The position numbers and the translations under genes were made by a program. From Phoronis australis (taxonomy: Eukaryota; Phoronida; Phoronidae), in contig NMRA01000295.1 in the NCBI GenBank assembly GCA_002633005.1, forward strand, positions 314,240 through 378,239: a stretch of DNA of 64,000 nt, in the 5' to 3' direction. This document shows, one piece after another, positions 11,001 to 25,000 of the stretch (within the stretch, counting starts at the first letter, position 1; each line of letters begins with the position of its first letter). Under the pieces are notes generated by a model, which saw only the letters and a list, made by a program, of their open reading frames with translations, made no database searches and was not told the origin of the DNA.

Positions 11001-14000
11001 CCAGAATCACTCATTCAGTATGTTAAACTTTGCATCTAATGGGAGAGAATATGATGGAAATGTTCTGTTTTTGGCTAATTTTTCGTATGATTTCCTGCAT
11101 AATTTTTCCTGGTCTGCAAGGACAAAATTAACGCTTTAGAGTAACTAATCTTGAGACTAGATTTTATGTAATAACATTTGCACTTGGATACAGTAGTTTT
11201 CAAAAAAGTTTATGGTATATCTTGTCGCAATTTTGAAGCAAAAATTTTTGTCGGACTAATTTTGGAAGACTTTAGGTTATTTTCCGCCTGTTTTTTCTTT
11301 TAGGTTTTTGCCTCGATTTTGACAAAGCCAGGTGAATTTTTATAAAATTTATCAACTCATCTTGAAAACTACTGTCAGTACTAAGACCACTCCTTTGTAA
11401 TTGAGATTATTAATGAGGCGTTCTAATGTTGCTTCTGCGCAGTGTCTCATTGATTTTTGTCGAATGGGAAAGCAAAAAATTTCGACTTCATGTTGTTTTT
11501 CATCTGATTTGTTTGCAGGTTTTCGCTTACACTTTTTTTTTGAAATATATGTTTTATGAAAACATCAACAGAACTTGTTGAACTATTAAAGTTCATCTTG
11601 CCATACAAAAATTGCAGATCAAGTAACCAGCCGAGCCAACCCGGTGCCCTTCCAGGGGAACAGACCACCGACCCGAGTGGCCGCCTGAGTACTGTCTTCT
11701 CCAGCCAACAACAGGTGGAGTCAATGGGTAGCGCTAGCCATACAGAAGCTGGCTGCTACTCAGACGTTTACCGCAATGTGACCAATCCCATCCGACCAGC
11801 TCATGGTATGTTATTGGTTATTTCTGTATTCAAAGCAGTTCATGATGCATTAAATTACAATGTGGTAGATAATTAAGATATGGGATGAGATTATTAATGA
11901 GGCGTTATAGTGTTGCTTCTGCGCAGTGTCTCATTGATTTTTGTCGAATGGGAATGCTAGCGTGATGTTATCAGTTAGGCCACCAGCCGCATTTGTTAAC
12001 CGTCGCCGACATTCGTCTTACTTATCTCTGTCGCTATCTCACAAGATCACTGCTAGAGACTTATGGTGGGAACGACGCGTGTTGCTCACACATGGTTAGT
12101 TGCTCACTTGTTGTAAATGTGTCACATAATGTGTACGACACATTCCTTTACAGCTGGACCCAGTGCTGCCATTGGAGGTCCTGGTCAGAGGTCCAACTGT
12201 CCCCCCACCTGGACACAGGCCAATCCATTTCCTGGAAATCAGGTAATAGGACAAGCCGTCATCCTCTAATCTCCAAAGTCGTTGTTGACTTAGAAATATA
12301 ACCAATCACGCTGCAGGACTAGAGTTTGGCAATGTAAGTTTGCCCGAGCCATGAGATACTATCGGTCAATTTTCGAGTCTGGTTTTACATACAGAGATGA
12401 GAAAGTGTGCCAAGGTTTTCTTCATCCATGATTGTCGATTGTTGGATGTGTTTTACATAGTCAAGACAACATCAGTTACATTACAAATCTGACTCTTGTC
12501 TTGTGACGCTTGTGTTTTGTTCACTCTGTTACACGATAGATCATTGACAACAAATTCGCAGCTCTGATATTTGCCTATGAAAATCCCCAAAGGAGGCACC
12601 ACTCCCTTCCAGTGTGCATCTCAGCTTTAAGATAATGAGCGGAAGACGTACTTGGCGGACATGAAACCTCTCATCACGCCGCCAGTGAATTGTGACGTCA
12701 CGGCCAACAGGGAAACTAGTGTTGTTGGTGGTGCACAAATCTTGTGCGTATGAGAATGTACAGAGTTGGCGGTCCATTAACTATGGTCTATGATTACAAT
12801 CACAATAGAATGAATATAATTCTGTCCTGTGCTGGTCGATCAACACTTGCAGTCACTACTGCGTATTCCGTTTGGTCTGTGTTCTCGGATGTTGGTTCTC
12901 ACTCCTATGTTTCACTGATCAGTCCTTTCTGTGTGTCAACGTTGTACAGTTGGTCTCCTATTTGATTTCAGTTATAATACATGCATTCTAAGCCTACAGT
13001 ATTGTTCACACAAAACTAAACAAACTTGGACAGAATTCTCTCAGTGAGCCGGTAATGGTACTAATAGGTTGAATTTTTCAACAAACAGTAAAATATTATT
13101 TTTGTCAAAGTTTTGTCAGAGTTCAATGTGGCATTATTGCGCCTTGCCCCTAATTGTTTATTTGTGAGCTGTCAAGATTTAGCCAGAATTGAAACATATT
13201 GTTGTCGAAAACCTAAGATATTTAGTAACCGTTTTTGCGCCAACACTTTGGTGATTGTTTTAATTTGTTCCGTTAATTGAAAAGTATGTATTTAATAATT
13301 TTTCTGGGCGCATGGAAATTTTGTGTTTAAGATATAGGCAGCTTTTCGTATGGTGCCTTTCACTGGCTTCGCTTGTTTGTTCATTTTTTCAATGGACCAT
13401 GATGAATTTTTTCACAAGGGTATATGGAGGACTTTTTGGAATCCCCTATTGGTTTTTACAATATTGGGCAAAAAATTCCTCGTCTGTCTATTATTGATGA
13501 AATGCCTTCAGTAATGATTTTAAATGAGAGTTAACACACATGGTGATAATGCTCCAGCACCAGTCAATTTTTGATCACCTTCTCAACTAGTGTGGCACCC
13601 CTGTTGGCCGTTTTAGTTTTTGATAAAAAAATTCTCTGGTCAATTTTTGGCGATACTATTGGACAAATTTTGCTGAAACTGGACACAGAGGTATATCTTG
13701 GGTATGCGCCAATTTCAATTGATTTTCAGACTGATTGAACTACCTCTTGTTGTCTGTTTTAGTTTTCAACAAGAAGTCCTTGTCAATAATTTTTTGCCAA
13801 AGGACTTGGCAAATGGCTCTGAAGGTTACGCTGGTGTCAGTCGATTTCCAAACTAATTCGACTTTCGTGGCACCCCCTATTTTCCATTTTAGTTATCTAC
13901 AAACTTGCCCTCAGTTCTTATCAAAACTGCTTGACAGAGTTATGTACTGGAAATGCGTCACCTGTTGCTTTTCTGTGGAGTCAATTATCCTTGGTCCCCC

Positions 14001-17000
14001 TATAGGCAACTTTAGTTTTCATCCATTTTCCTTTTTTGTTGATAAAAGTTACAATGCCTTGACAAATTTTGATATATTTTGACATCAAGGTTCGTGGTTT
14101 GGATGTGCCAGCACAAGTAGATTTTATGCTGAAATCGACTACTTGGGCACCCCCTGTTGGCCATTTTAGTTATTGCTTGCTCTTCATTACTGTCAAAATG
14201 TGTGGGCAGAGTGTTCGATTGATCTTGACCAAGTTGTGTATGGCTGGAATGTGCCAGTAGCAGCCGACGTCCTGGTTTGACCACAGCATAATTCTATATG
14301 CAACATGGTGCTTGTAAACACCATGTCGTTTGTGGTGCAGTCATGAGCTTATTTCTCTGGTTTCGGAGGTCATTTCCGCTGTTCTGCTCTTAGCTAAGCA
14401 CAGATGACCTGTACCAGGTCCTGTTGACTCATGTTGATTGACCCCTATTTAGTGACCCATATTGGGTGACCTCTTACTGAAGTGGAGTACTACCTGTTTC
14501 AGAGGCCGCCTTCAGACTTCACTCAGCAGCTTAGTCCGGTCACTTCTCAAGGTAAGTTAGACTTGACCTACACTCAAGATTTGTGTACTGAGTAAACATA
14601 CAGACCTTCTTGACCTGTCCACGATAGTAGTTTCCTAAGCTGTCTTAAGTGCTGGACAAGCATTTCGGTTGTCGTGAATAAATTCCAAGCATTCTATCGG
14701 GTTGTTTGATAACTGATAACGGATTTGAACGTTGTACACTTCAAATACTTTTAATTTTCTCCGTTAAAATGTTAAAACTTTAGAGCAGGCTGTTTCCTTC
14801 TGTTTAGCTTTATGTTCAAAACTAGACAACTTAGTTGATCTGACAAAAATCATTTGTCATGACTGTACTTTATTTTTATTGCCTCAAAGAGGTTTCAGAA
14901 CAATGTTTAATGTTGAATCTGATGCAGAGATGAAGAGGATGATGAGATTATAATTTGAAGTGCTTCTATTGTTTTTCAAATGCATTGTGGGATAGTTGTT
15001 GGCTTGTGAACACCCGGCAGCAGCACGGTTAACTTGGTGGTATGCAAACAATATGACGACTTGTCACTTGAATGCTCCATAATAGATAGCATGGGTCCAC
15101 TTTTTTGGTACAAGTATGATTAAGCAACCATCATACACAAAGATACGAAAGTGAGTAAAAATGCATGGATTGAATGCATAGATTAGTTAATGTTTTGCAC
15201 AAAACCATATTGTACTCGAGTAGAACTATTGGACACATACCTTGAGCTTGCACAAACGGAGAATGTCAGAAATGATTTTGAGTTTGATATCGAATGAAAA
15301 GATTATACCCTGGACCCTGGTCACCACGGTCAGCGATATATCACCACACCTCGTCCATATTTCAGGTCACCCTGTCTACACACAGCTGCCACAGACTGCC
15401 TCCTCGCAGTCCACGAGACAGTATGGCTGGCAACAACATTGGCAAGGTAGTTATATATTAATTACTTTAAATGTCTATCATCTTGGTGATACATTGTCAT
15501 TCGTGTTGTCTCATCACCAACAGGGAGATTTACTATTAATTTAGCTTCCAACTGTCTTAGACAACAGTGTTCCTCAGAATGATGTCGTTATTGCTGGCTG
15601 TTGGTTGTTGGTATGTGATTGTGCAGTCAATACCTGATTATTAAAATGTTGGTAACACAATACAAATGTCCCTGTTTATGGTGGGGTTGCCATGTTTTAT
15701 ATGTATCGCTTCCCTGATTTTTCTGGGAATGTCTATAGTGCCACTCTCTAATTGACTCTCAAGTTTCCCTCTTCTCGACCCATTTTGGAAGATGATCTCA
15801 TTACGATGATTTCATCCATAACTGATTCGGCGGAATGTCGTGGCCTAATTACAGGTCCTTCTTTAATTAAACTGTTAATTTACCTTGGACACATTCTTGT
15901 GTCGCAAAGTGGCTCTGGTGGTAGGCACATTCTTTCTAGACAATCTCCATCATCTTGCACGAAGCATTAGTTAACATTTATGTGATATTGAAATTCACGA
16001 TAAATTTTTGAGGGTTGCCTTGGGTTATGGGGTATTTTCGACTTCACAGTTTGCGGTGACATAGTTGCTTGATGTCAGGCTAAAATGGGTTTACTGGGGA
16101 TTTACAAAAGAGCCCCTAAAAGCCTATTTTCCAGAAGTGATTTTGTGTCCACAAAAAATGCGGGGAGCTCTTTCGGAAAAAGTAGCGGCCTTTTTATAAA
16201 TTTCTATTGCCATGTGCTATGAGATGGCCTAATATAAGACTACGGTCTGGCTATCCGTTCGATTTATCTATAAACTTGAAAAATTTGAACGCCCTTTTTA
16301 AGGACCAAAGTTGATGAAATAACATTTCCCATACCCTTCTCCCGTGAAGAGTTTTCCAGTCTTCTTTTCCCAAAGAGCTCTCATGCAGGGGTTTTCTGTT
16401 GGTGCGGGCTATTTTTAGTTTTCCCTGATTGTATCCACAGAACAGACTGGTCTCAGGGCGGTTCTTCAGCTCCATGTGTGGCACAGTGTTAAAATTGTAC
16501 ATTAAAGTTTAATGATGTATTCACATGCTCCTAACTATGCTAATGTATAGCATGAATTAAATGAGAATGCTATTTTAACAACTTGTAAATGTGGTAACAA
16601 AAACTTTTTGCGAATAGGTGACCATTGCACTATACGTATCCCACGGGCTCATGTAGCCTGCATCGTGCAGTGTAATTGCCCAGCACTACGTCACCATACT
16701 TGCTGGACTCGGGTCAGTGATTTGCAGCAGATCATTTTCACCATGAAACTCGCTCTTAAGATCATTAAGCAGTGGTGGATCTAGGATATCACAAGGGGAG
16801 GCTCAACATTTTGTCTGTAAACATTTGCTCAAAGCACGATTGTAGATGCGCATAGCACCGAATGGGGGGAGGTTTGCCCCCCTCCCTCCCAGGATATTTT
16901 TCTGTTTTTTCCTCCAAAAATCAAGCATTTTCCTTGATTCCCGAAGTATTATCCAAGAAAAAAGACCAAAAAAAAAACACTGAGAAAGTGTCACACAGGA

Positions 17001-20000
17001 AAAACTGCAGGTATCACAGACTCGAACTTATGACCTGGCAGATAGAGCGCGCATGCATTACCATTACACCACCACGATTTATCTCCTAATTATGTACCAA
17101 GAGACCTACTTGTTTATAGTCCACAGCGTTTGCGCGCGAAATCTTCTTATTACATGTTTTATATTTTGTGATATCAGCTCGTAAGAAATTTGTTGTATTT
17201 AAAATAGTCTTCAATTGCCCAAAAGACCAAATCCGTTTTTTGTGTTGACAATAATGATGCGATTGCTTTGGAAATTGTCTTAAGTTAAGGTTTGACAAAG
17301 TGAGAATTATGAGTTTCTGAGCGATTTACTAAGGCTTTGATTAAAATTGACATCGTACCAGCAGCTTCTTTTTTTCATCATCACTCAGATTCCATTTTCT
17401 TTAAAAAATGGAGTAATTTTCTTCATCGCACAGTGAAGCAGACGACGGAAGCGGAGTCGTAGTGCCCAGCGCCACTGCCGGTCGCCTGGGTTATCGCGAA
17501 GAGCCAATACTTAGCCATAGTTCCGTTACGATTGCGCCGTGTTTCGAATTTGACACTTGAAATTGGATCTGAGCCTCCCCCCCCCAAACACTTAAACTGC
17601 ACACATTTGAATCTTGTTTCAGCCGTATAATTTTAATTACCGGGGTTAATTAATAAACTCAACATTTCCCAATGCTCTTGCTGTTTTATTTTTTTCCGGC
17701 AGCCATAGGAGGGCCCCTCCCCTAAATCCGCCTATGCATTAAGCAATTTTCAATGTACTTCATCATAATGCGTGTCATCGTTATATGTTGTGTTTCTAAG
17801 TAATTTTGACAAGCAGTCACAGAGATAAGGAATTATCCTTCAAGTTCCACTTTAAGGCCATCACATATAATAGTTAAGTTAATCTTGGAATTGTTGAGAT
17901 TCATTACTTATTTCTACTAGTTCGTGCCACATCATTTAAACTGAAAATCTCAAAAATAAGGGGTTGTCCAAGCACAGGCGTTTAAAAGCTGTTAAGTTAT
18001 GGTGTTTGTTTATCAATTTACCTGTTCTGGTTAACAATGTGTTTTTTTTTTTTGAAGTCTACATGCAGTTCCAGTGATAGTCTATTGGTGGCGCCTCAAC
18101 TGGTTGTTATATATCATTCTTGTTTATAGATTTGCAATGTTTATTAGTGATCTATGGCAAGAGGTAAATGCGATCAATGAGTTTCAATGAGCCTCTGTTG
18201 ACTCTTTCTTAGTTCATTGCTTGTGTGACAATAGAGCAAATTTCCTCTTTTGTAAATTAATGTAAATTAATTAAACCTGGTAAGCAGTGAGTAGCTGTTT
18301 TTACAAGTAGAGAGCATTAGACTATTGTGTTATGAACAATAAGCAAACAATGTTGTAAATCAAGGTGTACTATAAATTACTGGCTTTGGTTCTCTTGGTA
18401 TTAAAGCAGTGGAGACCAGATTGGTTAGAACAAGCTGGCTGTGTTTTTGGTTAAAAGTCATCACATCGATGTGTAACGGTGTATATGGATACGTAGTGTT
18501 TAGTTGCATTTATGCAGACCTTAGTATTAAGTGATGTATTTTAGTTGCTCGTAATCGCTAAACAAAATTGTCTGTTGACACAGCTACGAACCCGTGGCCT
18601 ATCAAAGAAATTCGCTTTTGATTTCATTCGCTGATCTGGACTTGTTCTGTGCTCAGGTGGAACATTGTTACTTGGCGGAATTCTTTGAGTTCCGACAAGT
18701 ATGTTGCTCTCTCTTCGTGTTTTTTTTTTGTTTGTTTGCACTCTACAGGTCGCAATTTTTGTCCGATTCTCACGAAATTTGCACATGACATGTAGATCGG
18801 AAAGTCCTGGAAGCCTATTGTTTTTGGTCATGATCGGATTCAAAATGGCGGACGTGACGGCCATTTTGTATCCGATTTCAGAGTCAAATGCTCATAGAGG
18901 CCGCATTTTTCGAAACGTGGTACGATTATTATAGAACACGTGCTACAACTGCCGAAAATCGTTGACTTCCAGTCAAAGATGGCGGAACTATTGGAAATGG
19001 CGCATACACAACTCGATATCTAGCCGAAAACGTTTTCTCCTGTAGAGGGCGCATCGACAAACCAATCATTTTCAAACTAGTCACATGTTTGTTGCTATTA
19101 ATCGGCTTTTATAAAATTTTGTTTAACCGGAAGTCACTTTCAAGATGGCGGTTCTGGCGCATTTTCACCCGTTTTATCGTTCTGCTGTCGCATTTTTAAC
19201 GGAAAAAGCAAATGACGTGAATTTTTGCATGTGGATTCCTTGAAGTATGCTCTTTCAAAAGTTCTACGATAACGTTTTTCTCAGACTTACCGTTTTTGAG
19301 TTATTTGACTTTGAATTTCAAAAAAACGCAAAATTTCAATTTTGTCGAAAAAAATATGGAATGTTGGGAAACTATCAATTTAGATAGAGTTTTGAACGGG
19401 CTATTAGAAGATGTTTTTCTTTTTTCACTACGACGTCTATTTTTCGAATTATTCAACATTTTGTGATAGCGCTGTTCCTTTGTTCACCGGTCTTGCTGCA
19501 CTGATGTTGGTTTAGCTTCTATTGAACAAGACCATGAAGTCATTGCTCGTAGAGGCCTCATTTTTCAACGTACAGGGCTGAAACTTGTGACGATTATTAT
19601 AGAGCACAAGCACTACACTTGCGCCGTAAATCATCAACTTCCGGTGAAAGATGGCGGATATATTGGCAAAGGCGCATGCACACCTCGATATCTGGTCAAA
19701 AATTTTCTCCTGTAGAGGACGCACTGGCGAACCAATCATTTTCAAACTGGTCACATGCTTGTTGCTATTAATCGGCTTTTATAAAATTTTGTTTAACCAG
19801 AAGTCACTTTCAACTATCAATTTAGATAGAGTTTGGAACAGGCTTTCAGAAGAAGTTTTCCATTTTTCGCTAGGACGTCTACTTTTCGAATTATTTGAGA
19901 TTTTCTGATAGCGCTGTTCCTTTGTTGAACGCTCTTACTGCATTGACGATGGTTTAGTTTATTTAAACAAGACTGCTTCTTACTAGTTAATGACATCTAA

Positions 20001-22012
20001 GTTTGTTGTATGAATGTTATGATGTTGTTCATCATTACCACCTTCATCATCACAATCATCATCCTCGTTAATTTTGCCTGTTGTTGCTCAAGACTGTAGG
20101 GAGCACTGAACAGTCAGGCCGCGGCCACGGAGCATTTTCTAGTCCCTAGAATTTATGTTGAGGGCGTGTGTCAGGTTTGGCGGGTGGTTTGAGGAAATTG
20201 TTGACAACAATTGCCAGGAAACTTATTTACTTTTGTTTTTGAATGAGAAAAGCCAAGTTTTACCTACTTTTGATGCAAACTGGTGGTTGTCATTTGCTAT
20301 CAACCCGTCCGCTGTCCGAGAAACCGGGTGCGATTTCAGGTGGCTGTCAGACAGATCAAATTTGCCAAAAAAGTAGCTGGTAAGAGGCTTACTATGACCA
20401 CATAGTTAGAATATTGTGAGGACGAACATTCTGAATCTTTAGTCAGACTTTTTCTAGCACTTGCAGGGAAGTGCTTATTTCGGGGAGAAAATTGTCAAAT
20501 TTGGCATTTTTTTGCAAATAGTTTTGTTTTCTTGCCATGTATATTAACCGATCAGTTCGATAGAGTTTTAAACGGGCTTTCATAAGATATTTTTCATTTC
20601 TCGCTAGTCGTCATGATCGTCGTCGTCGTCCTCCCCATCGTCCTGTTTTTGCGTAATTTCGCCAAGTGTCGCTCCTCGTGTCTGTGTTATCATTTTTGCA
20701 TGAGATGCGCTTGGCGCCTAAAATAATCGCCTTTAACAAGCTAACTTGCATAGCCTACACTTGCTTTAGCTTGTTTCAAGAAAGCTGTCTGAGCTAAAAC
20801 AATTTGTAAGCTTAAGTCAAGTTTAAGATATTTCTTACCGTCGTCTTTGTTCTAAGTCTTCTTTACAAGGCTGAAATAGCTCACATACACAAAGAAAATT
20901 TTCAAAAAAAACGTTCATAATAGAGAAGCATTGCATGGTTGAACTCAAAAACTTTTTGGGCATAAGTTGATATTTGACGTAGTTTTCATAAAATGCTGCA
21001 ATGCATATGTGTTCCAACCTTGTCTGTTGAAAATGTGAAACTATCCAAATTTAGATTATAAAGTTAAACCACTTTGACTTCAGAGGGCGCAATAAAAAAC
21101 AACTTGATAGGGTGTCAAGAAGCTTTGCGCAGGTGTTGTTGTGATAAAACCATTCTATGTTGAGTAGAGTTTCTTTGGTGAATGTAAATGACAGCTAAGA
21201 TTGAGGTAAGATAACTTTAAGATGGAATATCTTAAGGGCCTTTCATTCTAACGTCGACGGATCGATGTTTTGGGGAGTTGTGGTCAGTATGAATGGTTAA
21301 CTTCATTCCTGGATTGAAGTTAACAGCCCCAGTTTTTAACTTCGCAGTGAACGGGTGGTTTTAAAAGTGGAGCATCGACGCTGCGGTGCAGTATGAACGG
21401 TCAACTTCGGTCCCATCGAAGTGCCACTGTTATCGTCAACAATTAAAGGATAATGTTGTCACATGTAGTTGCTTATATTTTGCTCGAATGATAACGAATG
21501 GAATTAAAAATAAGTTTTATGTCAATTAGAACATGTAAAAATGTTCCCAAATTGTCACATTAAAAAAAATCTAAGTGTGCAGCGCTACCTTGCGATTACC
21601 TCGATGACGTCAACGTCACCTACCTACTGTTAACTACCGAAGCCTGTATGAACAGTTTACTTATAGTTAATTTCGCAGTTGATGTCGATGCTCCACACAA
21701 ACCAGAGTTAAGTCAGTATGAAAATGCCTTTAGTTTAGGTGCAGTGCTAGACAAAGGTAATCGGACAGAATACCATTATCCTGCCATGACAGCTAATTAT
21801 GTTGACAACAATAATGACTGTATGGGGGAAAAATTCTAATTGGAGTATGGCTTATCCAGCTTACTAACTTACCTGTTAATTCCCTTTCATTGTCTGTCAC
21901 GTGGCAAGACTAGCTTGGCCATGAATTTGGTTTCGACCCAGCCGTCATTGCACGGAATTGTGGGTTATTACTTGGCGAAATAAATTTCGCCAAGTATGTT
22001 GCTCTTCCACTA

Positions 22013-22045
<33 letters not shown>

Positions 22046-25000
22046 CGCGGATTGGGTAGTCCTCACTCCGGTCTCTGTCTCTAGACTGGTCTTAGACTTA
22101 GACAGTACCTCCGTCTGAACTGNNNNNNNNNNNNNNNNNNNNNNNNNNNNNNNNNNNNNNNNNNNNNNNNNNNNNNNNNNNNNNNNNNNNNNNNNNNNNN
22201 NNNNNNNNNNNNNNNNNNNNNNNNNNNNNNNNNNNNNNNNNNNNNNNNNNNNNNNNNNNNNNNNNNNNNNNNNNNNNNNNNNNNNNNNNNNNNNNNNNNN
22301 NNNNNNNNNNNNNNNNNNNNNNNNNNNNNNNNNNNNNNNNNNNNNNNNNNNNNNNNNNNNNNNNNNNNNNNNNNNNNNNNNNNNNNNNNNNNNNNNNNNN
22401 NNNNNNNNNNNNNNNNNNNNNNNNNNNNNNNNNNNNNNNNNNNNNNNNNNNNNNNNNNNNNNNNNNNNNNNNNNNNNNNNNNNNNNNNNNNNNNNNNNNN
22501 NNNNNNNNNNNNNNNNNNNNNNNNNNNNNNNNNNNNNNNNNNNNNNNNNNNNNNNNNNNNNNNNNNNNNNNNNNNNNNNNNNNNNNNNNNNNNNNNNNNN
22601 NNNNNNNNNNNNNNNNNNNNNNNNNNNNNNNNNNNNNNNNNNNNNNNNNNNNNNNNNNNNNNNNNNNNNNNNNNNNNNNNNNNNNNNNNNNNNNNNNNNN
22701 NNNNNNNNNNNNNNNNNNNNNNNNNNNNNNNNNNNNNNNNNNNNNNNNNNNNNNNNNNNNNNNNNNNNNNNNNNNNNNNNNNNNNNNNNNNNNNNNNNNN
22801 NNNNNGAATTAAATGATACCATCAGTTTAGATAGAATTTTGAACGGGCTTTCAGAAGATGTTTTCCATTTTTCGCTAGGACGTCTACTTTTCGAGTTATT
22901 TGAGATTTTCTGATAACGCTGTTCCTTTGTTGAGCGCTCTTGCTGCATTGATGTTGGTTTATCTTCTATTGAACTAGACTGTAGTCTATTTCTTATTGAT
23001 TTATGACATCTAAGTTCGTCATATGAATGTTGTGATGTTGTTCATCATCGCCACCACCATCATCATATTCGTCATCATCGTCATCATCTTCGTCATCATC
23101 TCCGTCGTTATCTTTTCCGTTAATTTCACCAAGTGTCGCTCAAGACTGTATCCTTTTTCTTACTAATTTCGGACTTATACATACGTTCGTCATGTGTATG
23201 TTATTATTACTTCTTTTGTTCATCCTCGCCACCATCGCCGTCATATTCGTCATCTTTGTCGTCATCTTTTTGGTTAATTTCGCCAAGGTTCGCTCCTCGG
23301 AGCGCTTTCATTTTGTATGTCATTTGGCTTGCACTGTGCTATTTAGAATCGTGCTAAAAATCTTTCAAGTTTCAATTTGTGTCATAAGCTACTGTCAAGC
23401 CTGCATAGTTAGTCAGATGTTAACAAAATGATAGATTTTGACTTGGTGAAAGTGTGTTGGTAGAAAGCCTGTGGAATTTGATATTTTGGTAATCTCTTGT
23501 CAATTGGGTCATGTCTTTTTGGTAAAATTTAGCAAGGAGAAACTGTGATTGCAAAGCAATGGGTATCAATAACTGATAATAAATGTCTTTTGATATAATG
23601 TTCTAGCTGAGATCTCAAAAACACTGTTACAGTTTTTTATATCTCATTTTCGTTCTATGTAACTTCAGAGTTTTTTCAAAAACGATGACAACATTTAAAA
23701 GTTTCATATGAATCTGAGTAGCCATTTCTGAGATGTCACGTTTGGAAGTTTGGTCCTTTTTAGGGTCCTACATTATCTTATAACAGATCTTAAACTTGTA
23801 GGTGAAATTTTAAACAAATATGAGTGTAACACAAAGTGGTCAAATCAAACAAAAATTATAGTTTTTGATTAAAGACAGTTGAAGATTGCTTTTTAAATAC
23901 AGGGTGTCCCAATACCAGAAAGATGCACTCGCGCCTCAGTACAATGTTGTTAACATGTAGTTACTCACACCTTGCTTTGGTAGTACTCGTTTGGGCCTTA
24001 GGGGGCGCTGTGGTCATGGTGTGGGCAAAAATCTATTGCGCCCTGCTACTGGAAACTCAGAAAACATGATAGGAGTTAAAAGACAATAAATCTGCTTCTT
24101 AAGTGGGTAATGAATCCATTTATTTTGTTTTAAAGAATGTCTGATCTAATTCCTTTTGATGATATCTTTTTGAATTTAAATAGTAATATTGTTATTGAGT
24201 CAATAATAAACAGTTATCGTCAATTGATGAGTGACATCTTTGCAACACCATGTATAACGATTTTCATTTCACAAGTAATAATTACCTCATCACTCTCCTT
24301 AATATGCCAGAATAGTTTTTCAATAGTTACTAGACAGTTTACTTTGATGATTTGTATGTGGTTTTTAGTAGCATGTCGGCAGTGTTGAACTTTTTTTAAC
24401 ACTGCCATCATGCATTATGTAGAAGTACGCAAAAATTGTCAAGGAAGAAATATGACCTAATTTTGTTGAGAGAATGAAATTGTGTTGCAAAAAGAAAATT
24501 CATTTATCTTGTGCCACCATCAGAATGTTGTACTGTAAATTGTCATGTACTCTAAGAAATGCGTGATATGAGTCACCAGGTACCTATATGCGGGGGGGGG
24601 GGCATTCAGCTGTGCCAGGCATTCAGATCACTTTGCATGATATTACCCTTGATTTTTTAAAATTTCCTGGTTGTCTTCGATCAGTTTGCTTATGAGGGTT
24701 GACATCTGACAATCAACTTGCTCGGGAAATGTGGGTGTCTGGGCACTGGGAAATGACGGTCAGTTTTGTTCATCTTCTTGAATGGAAATTCTTAATGTCT
24801 TAGTGAGCGATAAGTGCATCAAAGTTTTGAGACATCCAGTTTAGGTAGCACAATACAGAAAAAACATAAGTCAAATATTGAATTAGCGACGTTGCATTCT
24901 TCTCTCACGGACTTCAGCTTGGCAAGTGATGTTGCTATTGTTCTGACCAATTGGTGGCGTTTAATCCAGTGGACACGGCATTGAATTCAGGGCACCCATA

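Larger units (their letters stand above)
16500..17880 (+). repeat. Dispersed repeat split by an insertion
   Basis: 16500-16762 and 17737-17880 match, in order, the two halves of a continuous stretch at about 58430-58835 (shared pieces include CACATGCTCCTAA/GCATGCTCCTAA, GTGATTTGC.GC.GATCATTTTCA and TGTTTCTAAGTA). The interruption is the element at 16770-17736. Confidence 0.72.

Noticed and set aside
22010-22948. 312-codon minus-strand frame
   Set aside because: Most of it is Ns; the ends are a poly-T tract and a repeat element.
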